From the NCBI RefSeq assembly GCF_965276875.1, contig NZ_OZ255701.1:620001-684000 (forward strand): 64,000 nucleotides of DNA, in the 5' to 3' direction. The notes under the pieces were generated by a model. That model had not been told where the DNA came from, did not search any database, and saw only the letters and a program-made list of their open reading frames with translations. Shown here piece by piece: positions 59,786-64,000 of the stretch. A program made the position numbers and the translations under genes. Within the stretch, counting starts at the first letter, position 1. Each line of letters begins with the position of its first letter. The DNA is from Lichenicoccus sp965276875. Lineage in GTDB: Bacteria > Pseudomonadota > Alphaproteobacteria > Acetobacterales > Acetobacteraceae.

Positions 59786-60111
59786 ATGCCTCAACTGTTG
59801 GCCGCTGACGTCATGATCCTGTTTGCCGATATTCAAGACCCGATGGTGAGCCGTGCCCGACGAACGATGAGACTACGATCCGGAAGACGGCGGGCGCGCT
59901 CGCGGGGTTCGCCAAAGCGCTCTCTATCCCATGCCTTGCATCCGTCATCCTGTTCGGGGCGGACGCGGCCCAGCCAATCGTCGAGATCAGGAACGTGCTC
60001 CCCGACATCCCCGTCATCGCGCGCGACGGGCCCTCCGTGTTCGCGAATGCCCCAAGCCGAGAAGCCATCATCGGCGCGGGCCGCACGACCATGGCGATCG
60101 CCGGGGCATGA
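59786..60111 (+). pseudogene. Frameshifted isochorismatase-family gene
   Basis: The frame from ATG 59786 reads MPQLLAADVMILFADIQDPM. Near 59850 it jumps by a frameshift; the continuing frame reads TNDETTIRKTAGALAGFAKAL, SIPCLASVILFGADAAQPIV and DIPVIARDGPSVF up to TGA 60109-60111. Joined, these match the N-terminal half of isochorismatase-like hydrolases. The C-terminal half is missing. A ribosome site (GGGAG) still precedes the ATG. Confidence 0.65.
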
Positions 60112-60213
60112 GGGCAGCGCCGCGGGCGGACGGATCACGGCAGCGCGCCGCTCCGCCTCCCGCCACAACGGCTCGGGGACGAGGCTCAGGTCCGGGGGAC
60201 TCTCACCCGCCAT
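60112..60213 (-). pseudogene. Possible transposase N-terminal remnant
   Basis: From ATG 60213 the minus strand reads MAGESPPDLSLVPEPLWREA then ERRAAVIRPPAALP, which resembles the N-terminus of Mu/Tn552-type transposases (xxEAxRRAAVIRPLA). It then runs into the 3' end of the broken isochorismatase gene. It may mark the insertion that truncated that gene. Weak because only 34 residues. Confidence 0.35.
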
Positions 60214-60494
60214 CTGCCGGCCTCCACTTCGAGAGAAGTGCAAGCTGCTGACATCGACTCCGATCGCCAGCGACATCGACATCGACTGTGACAAATCGCG
60301 GACCCGCTTAGCAAGCGATTACGTCGACCCTGCTGACATCAACTTCGAGAACTAACACGCGGGATCGGCCCATCTTGCGGCGTCGTGCTGGGACCGAGAT
60401 CGATCCAGGCGTCGTAGTTCCTATCTTCCTTCGAGCCTACAACGCCGTGCCGAGCGCTGCCAACCCTGAGTGCGTCATGCTGCGTGCCGCTTGC
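60214..60494. other. Non-coding spacer
   Basis: 281 nt between the transposase scrap and the SRAP gene stop. No gene, tRNA or strong hairpin seen. Confidence 0.4.
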
Positions 60495-61088
60495 TCAATC
60501 CCGGCCGGGGCGCACCGTCTCGACGTGAAGCGAGCCCCGCGACAGCGGGCGCAGCAGCTCCGCCTCCGGCCGGCTGAGATAGATCCACGCGCTCCAGTTC
60601 TCGGGCCGCAGGACCACGATCTGACGATTGTGGATCGGGGCGACATCCGGGCCGGGCGCGGTGGTCAGCATGGTGAAGCTCGGCGGCTGGTTGCCGATCC
60701 CGTCTCGCCACAGGCCCGCGATCGCCAAGCACGGCGCGTCGTTCAGCGTGAACCTATGCTTCGTCTTCGGGTATTTGGCCCCAGTGAATTCGAAGAAGGC
60801 CGAGGCGGGGACGAGGCAGCGTTGGCTCTGGTCGAACCGGCGTCCCTCCGAGCGGAAGTTGAACACCGGCCCACCCTTCGGCCCCGACGGCGGAAACCCG
60901 AAGCGCATGGGCACGAGCGCGACGCCGTCGCCATCCACGCGCATCACCGGCCCGATGTCGCCGATCTTGATGTCGTCGGCCTGGGGCAAGTCTGCCTCTC
61001 CCTGACGCGCCGGCACGGCAAGCTCCAGCGCCTGCATCAGCTCCTGATACTCGCGCCACTTCACGTGCTGCTCATAGTCGTTGCACAT
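60495..61088 (-). CDS. SOS-response-associated peptidase (SRAP/YedK/HMCES)
   Basis: 197 aa from ATG 61088, giving the mandatory Cys2 (MCNDYEQ) that crosslinks to abasic sites. Other active-site residues are present: Asn and Arg in FNFRSEG, Glu in ASAFFEFTG and His in APIHNRQIVVL. Protects single-stranded DNA at abasic sites. Its place beside SSB and ArdC suits a mobile element that passes through single-stranded DNA. Confidence 0.93.
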   Translation of the reverse strand: MCNDYEQHVKWREYQELMQALELAVPARQGEADLPQADDIKIGDIGPVMRVDGDGVALVPMRFGFPPSGPKGGPVFNFRSEGRRFDQSQRCLVPASAFFEFTGAKYPKTKHRFTLNDAPCLAIAGLWRDGIGNQPPSFTMLTTAPGPDVAPIHNRQIVVLRPENWSAWIYLSRPEAELLRPLSRGSLHVETVRPGRD

Positions 61089-61511
61089 CGCCGACCCGCC
61101 CTTCCGCTTGCCCGACTCTACGGTTCCGCGGCTTTGAGGAAAGCCGCGTCGCCGAGCGAAGGTCTGCCTGTCGTGAGCGCGCACGGCCGACGTCGTTGAC
61201 GCTTCCGCCTGGAGGAAGCGTGGCGTCGCCGATCCTCCCTCCCGGCCGTGGCCGCTAGTCGACACGTTGAGCGCGCGCCCAGGGCCGCAGCCGGCGTCGA
61301 TGGAGACCCCGAACCGGTCATCGCTGGCCTCACGGCTCGGTCGGTTTCTGGGGACGGTGACCTTGGCCACAGCCGCCACCTCGTGGCGTCAACGGTAATC
61401 GCGGTCTCCACGGACCAGCCCCGCGGACCCTCCGAGATTCCCGTCTGACGCCGGTCGCATGGCCGTCGCCGGACAGGCTCCGTCAAAACCGACAAGCCAA
61501 GGAGTCTCATC
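61089..61511. other. Divergent spacer between SRAP and ssb
   Basis: 423 nt, no gene supportable. It must hold the promoters for both the SRAP gene (left) and the ssb-ardC group (right). A hairpin is at 61200-61220. Confidence 0.45.
61200..61220. other. Hairpin in SRAP/ssb spacer
   Basis: CGCTTCC-GCCTGGA-GGAAGCG is a perfect 7-bp stem with a 7-nt loop. No T-run follows. It could be an operator or an RNA structure in the SRAP leader. Confidence 0.35.
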
Positions 61512-61859
61512 ATGAAGAACGTCGCGGAATTCACTCTCATCGGACGCATCGGCAAGATCACCGCCGGCGAGAGCGTCACCCGCCTGTCGATCGCCTCCAA
61601 CTACCGCCGCAAGGGCAAGGACGGGGCCTGGGCGGACGACACCCACTGGAACCAGGTCGTCGTCTTCAGCGAGGGCGCCCGCAAATACATCGCCGACCAC
61701 GTCGCCCAGGGCGACCTCGTCATGGCGCGCGGCCGCGTGCGGCAGAGCTCCTACGACAAGGACGGCGAGACCCGCTACGGCGTCGACCTCGTCTGCACCG
61801 ACTTCGGCCTCCTCGCCGCCAAGCAGCCCGCGACGGACGAAGACGAGGAGACCGCCTGA
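61512..61859 (+). CDS. ssb: Single-stranded DNA-binding protein (mobile-element type)
   Basis: 115 aa with AAGGAG upstream. OB fold: NVAEFTLIGRIGKI, VTRLSIASNYRRK, THWNQVVVFSEGARKYIADH, and GRVRQSSYDKDGETRYGVDL. It is shorter than chromosomal SSB and the C-terminus ends DEDEETA, lacking the DDDIPF tip that recruits partners. Typical of plasmid/ICE-borne SSBs. Confidence 0.9.
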   Translation: MKNVAEFTLIGRIGKITAGESVTRLSIASNYRRKGKDGAWADDTHWNQVVVFSEGARKYIADHVAQGDLVMARGRVRQSSYDKDGETRYGVDLVCTDFGLLAAKQPATDEDEETA

Positions 61860-62029
61860 ACCAAGGCCGGGCGGGCGTTGCCCCGGCGGCGCCCGTCCGC
61901 GCCTCGCCGGCCCCGCCTCGCCCCCGGGCGGGGCCGGTTCGTTCGAGAGGGAGAGGGCCGCGGCTGTCGCCGTGACGGGTCAAGGGTCGGGAGAGAGGCT
62001 CCCGGCGGCCCGTCGCGGAGTCCCTCGCG

Positions 62030-62986
62030 ATGCCTCGCGCCTTTTCCCGGCCGGTCCCCGTCGACCGCCCCAACCTCTACGACGAGATCACCACCCGCAT
62101 CATCACCGAGCTCGAGGCCGGCCGGCTGCCCTGGGTCCAGCCGTGGGGCGCGTCGGGTATCGCCGCCCCGCTCGCCATGCCGAAGAACGCCGCGACCGGC
62201 CGCGGCTACTCCGGGATCAACGTCCTGATCCTGTGGGGCGCGGTGGTCGCGCGCAGCTTCTCCTGCCAGAGCTGGCTCACCTTCCGCCAGGCGCTCGGCC
62301 TTGGCGGCAGTGTCCGCAAGGGCGAGCGCGGCACCACCGTCGTCTTCGCCGACCGCTTCGTGCCCGACGACGAGCGCCGCCGCTCCCGCGAGACGGGCGA
62401 GGACGCCCAGGCGATCCCGTTCCTCAAGCGCTTCATCGTCTTCTCGACCGACCAGTGCGAAGGCCTGCCCGAGGATTTCGTCACCGCGCCGCCGCCGGTG
62501 CCCGAGGGCCTGATCCTGCCGGAGGTCGAGGCGCTGATCCGCGCCAGCGGCGCCAACGTCCGTCTCGGCGGCGACAAGGCCTTCTACGCGACCAGCCTAG
62601 ACTACATCCAGGTGCCCCGGCCCGAGGCCTATTTCGAGCCGATCAATTGGCACCGGACCGCGCTGCATGAGCTCGGCCACTGGTCAGGGGCCGCGCACCG
62701 ACTCGACCGCGACCTGTCGGGCGGCTTCGGTTCGGCCAAGTATGCGCGCGAGGAGCTGGTTGCCGAACTCTGCGCCGCCTTCACCTGCGCGACGTTCGGC
62801 ATCACCCCGACCGTGCGGCACGCCGACTATCTCGGCTCGTGGCTGGAAGTGCTGCGCGAAGATAACCGCGCGATCGTCCGCGCCGCGTCGGCCGCCTCGA
62901 AAGCCGCCGACGATCTGCTCGCCTTCCGACCGGGCGCCGACCAGCCCGCCACAGCGATCGCGGACGACGAGCGGGAGGCGGCGTGA
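62030..62986 (+). CDS. ardC: ArdC-like antirestriction protein
   Basis: 318 aa. N-terminal ssDNA-binding domain (about 10-150; DEITTRIITELEAGRLPWVQ and GYSGINVLILWG are diagnostic) and a C-terminal zincin with H213-E-L-G-H217 in LHELGHWSGAAHRLDRD. ArdC proteins protect incoming ssDNA from host defences during conjugation. Here it is next to ssb and overlaps the PAPS-reductase-like gene. Confidence 0.93.
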   Translation: MPRAFSRPVPVDRPNLYDEITTRIITELEAGRLPWVQPWGASGIAAPLAMPKNAATGRGYSGINVLILWGAVVARSFSCQSWLTFRQALGLGGSVRKGERGTTVVFADRFVPDDERRRSRETGEDAQAIPFLKRFIVFSTDQCEGLPEDFVTAPPPVPEGLILPEVEALIRASGANVRLGGDKAFYATSLDYIQVPRPEAYFEPINWHRTALHELGHWSGAAHRLDRDLSGGFGSAKYAREELVAELCAAFTCATFGITPTVRHADYLGSWLEVLREDNRAIVRAASAASKAADDLLAFRPGADQPATAIADDEREAA

Positions 62987-63843
62987 TGGGCGTCGCCTCG
63001 GCAGATGCCAACGGGCGCGAGGACGGCATCCGCCTGCGCGTGCTCAGCCTGGGCGCGGGCGTGCAGTCGACGACGCTGGCGTTGATGGCCGCGCACGGCG
63101 AGATCGCACCGATGCCCGACTGCGCCATCTTCGCCGATACCGGCTCGGAGCCGCGCGCGGTCTACGACCACCTGGCGTGGCTGCGCTCGCCAAACGTGCT
63201 GCCGTTCCCCGTGCATGTGGTCCGCGGCGGTGACATTCGCGCCGACCTGCTGCGCGCCGGCCGGGGCGAGCGCTGGGCGTCGATCCCGGCCTTCACCCGT
63301 ACCGTCAAGGGCGCACGCTTCGAGATCGGCATGATCCGCCGCCAATGCACCAAGGACTACAAGATTGTGCCGATCCGCCGCGCCGTGCGCGCGCGCCTCG
63401 GACTGACACGCCGGCGCTCGCCCGACCACGCGGTCGCCGAACAGTGGATCGGCATCTCGTTCGACGAAGTCGTCCGCATGAAGCCGAGCTTCGAGGCGTG
63501 GCAGGTCAACCGCTGGCCGCTCATCGAAGCCCGGATGACGCGCGCCGACTGCCTGCGCTGGCTGACGCGGCACGACTACCCCGTCCCGCCCAAGTCGAGC
63601 TGCATCGGCTGCCCGTTCCACGCCGACGCGCTCTGGCGGCAAATGCGCGAGGACGACCCGGACGCCTGGCGCGACGCGGTCGCGATCGACCGCGCGATCC
63701 GGACCGGCCTGCGCGGCATCCGAGGCGAAGTCTTCCTGCACCGCTCCGCCATAGCGCTCGACGAGGCCGACCTCTCGACGTCCGAGAATGCGGGGCAGCT
63801 CGGTCTCTGGGGCAACGAGTGCGAGGGCCTGTGCGGTGTGTGA
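62986..63843 (+). CDS. PAPS-reductase/PP-loop family protein
   Basis: 285 aa from ATG 62986, overlapping the ardC stop. PP-loop SLGAGVQSTTLAL near residue 22; then CAIFADTGSEPRAVYDHLAW, RRQCTKDYKIVPIRR, and a CIGCPFHADALWRQM motif with two Cys that may hold a metal. Phage and plasmid proteins of this group resemble PAPS reductase and DndC-like sulfur enzymes, but no dnd partners are near. Function unknown. Confidence 0.75.
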   Translation: MGVASADANGREDGIRLRVLSLGAGVQSTTLALMAAHGEIAPMPDCAIFADTGSEPRAVYDHLAWLRSPNVLPFPVHVVRGGDIRADLLRAGRGERWASIPAFTRTVKGARFEIGMIRRQCTKDYKIVPIRRAVRARLGLTRRRSPDHAVAEQWIGISFDEVVRMKPSFEAWQVNRWPLIEARMTRADCLRWLTRHDYPVPPKSSCIGCPFHADALWRQMREDDPDAWRDAVAIDRAIRTGLRGIRGEVFLHRSAIALDEADLSTSENAGQLGLWGNECEGLCGV

Positions 63844-63875
63844 ACCCGGCGCGTCACCACCGTCGCGGCTCGCAG

Positions 63876-64000
63876 ATGAACGACGATCGGCCAGGCTGGC
63901 GGGGTCGCCCGGCCAGTCAACGGCTGCGCCGTTCCCCGCAGCGGATCGCGGCGGTGACGGCCCGGACTTCGGCCCCGCCGGTCGCGGCCGCCGGCGCTCA
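63876..64000 (+). CDS. Possible partial ORF at right edge
   Basis: An ATG at 63876 opens a frame (MNDDRPGWRGRPASQRLRR ...) that is still open at 64000 after 41 codons. High GC makes long frames cheap, and no domain is visible. It may be the start of the next mobile-element gene. Confidence 0.25.
   Translation, partial: MNDDRPGWRGRPASQRLRRSPQRIAAVTARTSAPPVAAAGA

Noticed and set aside
59833..60294. 153-codon minus-strand frame
   Set aside because: Only the stretch at 60112-60213 looks like a known N-terminus; the rest is antisense to the broken isochorismatase gene.
62986..63843. DndC of a phosphorothioation system
   Set aside because: No dndB, dndD or dndE neighbours, and the gene is coupled to ardC.
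1..64000. CRISPR arrays
   Set aside because: No regularly spaced direct repeats of 23-40 nt seen anywhere; the hairpins at 33949 and palindromes at 44383 are not arrays.

Overview
The window is high-GC DNA from an alphaproteobacterium, most likely Rhodospirillales and close to Acetobacteraceae. I infer this from gene content and order: rpmF-plsX-fabH-ihfA-merR after a YceD/DUF177 gene opposite bamE, serC-hisZ-purA, COQ9 next to peptide deformylase, and a PetP/PetR-like MarR plus response regulator pair. No database search was possible; family names come from motifs visible in the translations.

Positions 1 to about 40.3 kb look like ordinary chromosome. In order they hold a TonB-dependent receptor cut by the window edge; a TPR-sulfotransferase; a lipoprotein; a TetR/DoxX divergent pair with two clear operators; an acetamidase/formamidase; an AI-2E-type exporter running into an antisense tRNA-Pro; the fatty acid/phospholipid synthesis operon; bamE; an MFS pump; a MarR/response-regulator/histidine-kinase operon; ilvE; COQ9 and def; rpsU; a second sulfotransferase; small membrane proteins; an MFS transporter; a patch with VapBC, HicAB and an integrase tail next to tRNA-Glu; rluD and rpoH; a degenerate protein kinase with a membrane partner; purA-hisZ-serC; a SUV3-like RNA helicase; and a large hybrid histidine kinase.

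From about 40.37 kb to the right edge lies an integrated island. Its left end is marked by the 3' half of a tRNA-Leu gene (through CCA), followed at once by a tyrosine recombinase and an excisionase-like gene. The geometry puts the intact tRNA-Leu and the other end beyond 64 kb. Cargo: an AbiEi-HipA fusion with two long palindromic operators; a four-gene bacterial ubiquitin-like conjugation operon (two-beta-grasp Ubl, E2, JAB peptidase, E1) matching Bil; just upstream of it a three-gene operon of a sigma factor, an unknown 219-aa protein and an 1140-aa ImmA/IrrE protease-UvrD helicase-Fe-S nuclease fusion; an ISP/IIG-like restriction-modification protein beside a serine recombinase; a MarR/isochorismatase-like/MFS operon; and a mobile-element block with an SRAP protein, SSB, ArdC and a PAPS-reductase-like protein. 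Decayed fragments (haloalkane dehalogenase, two TetR pieces, a frameshifted isochorismatase, a possible transposase N-terminus) lie between these modules, so the island looks composite.

The strongest candidates for an unusual system are the sigma/unknown/protease-helicase-nuclease operon and its head-to-tail placement 109 nt ahead of the Bil-like operon.
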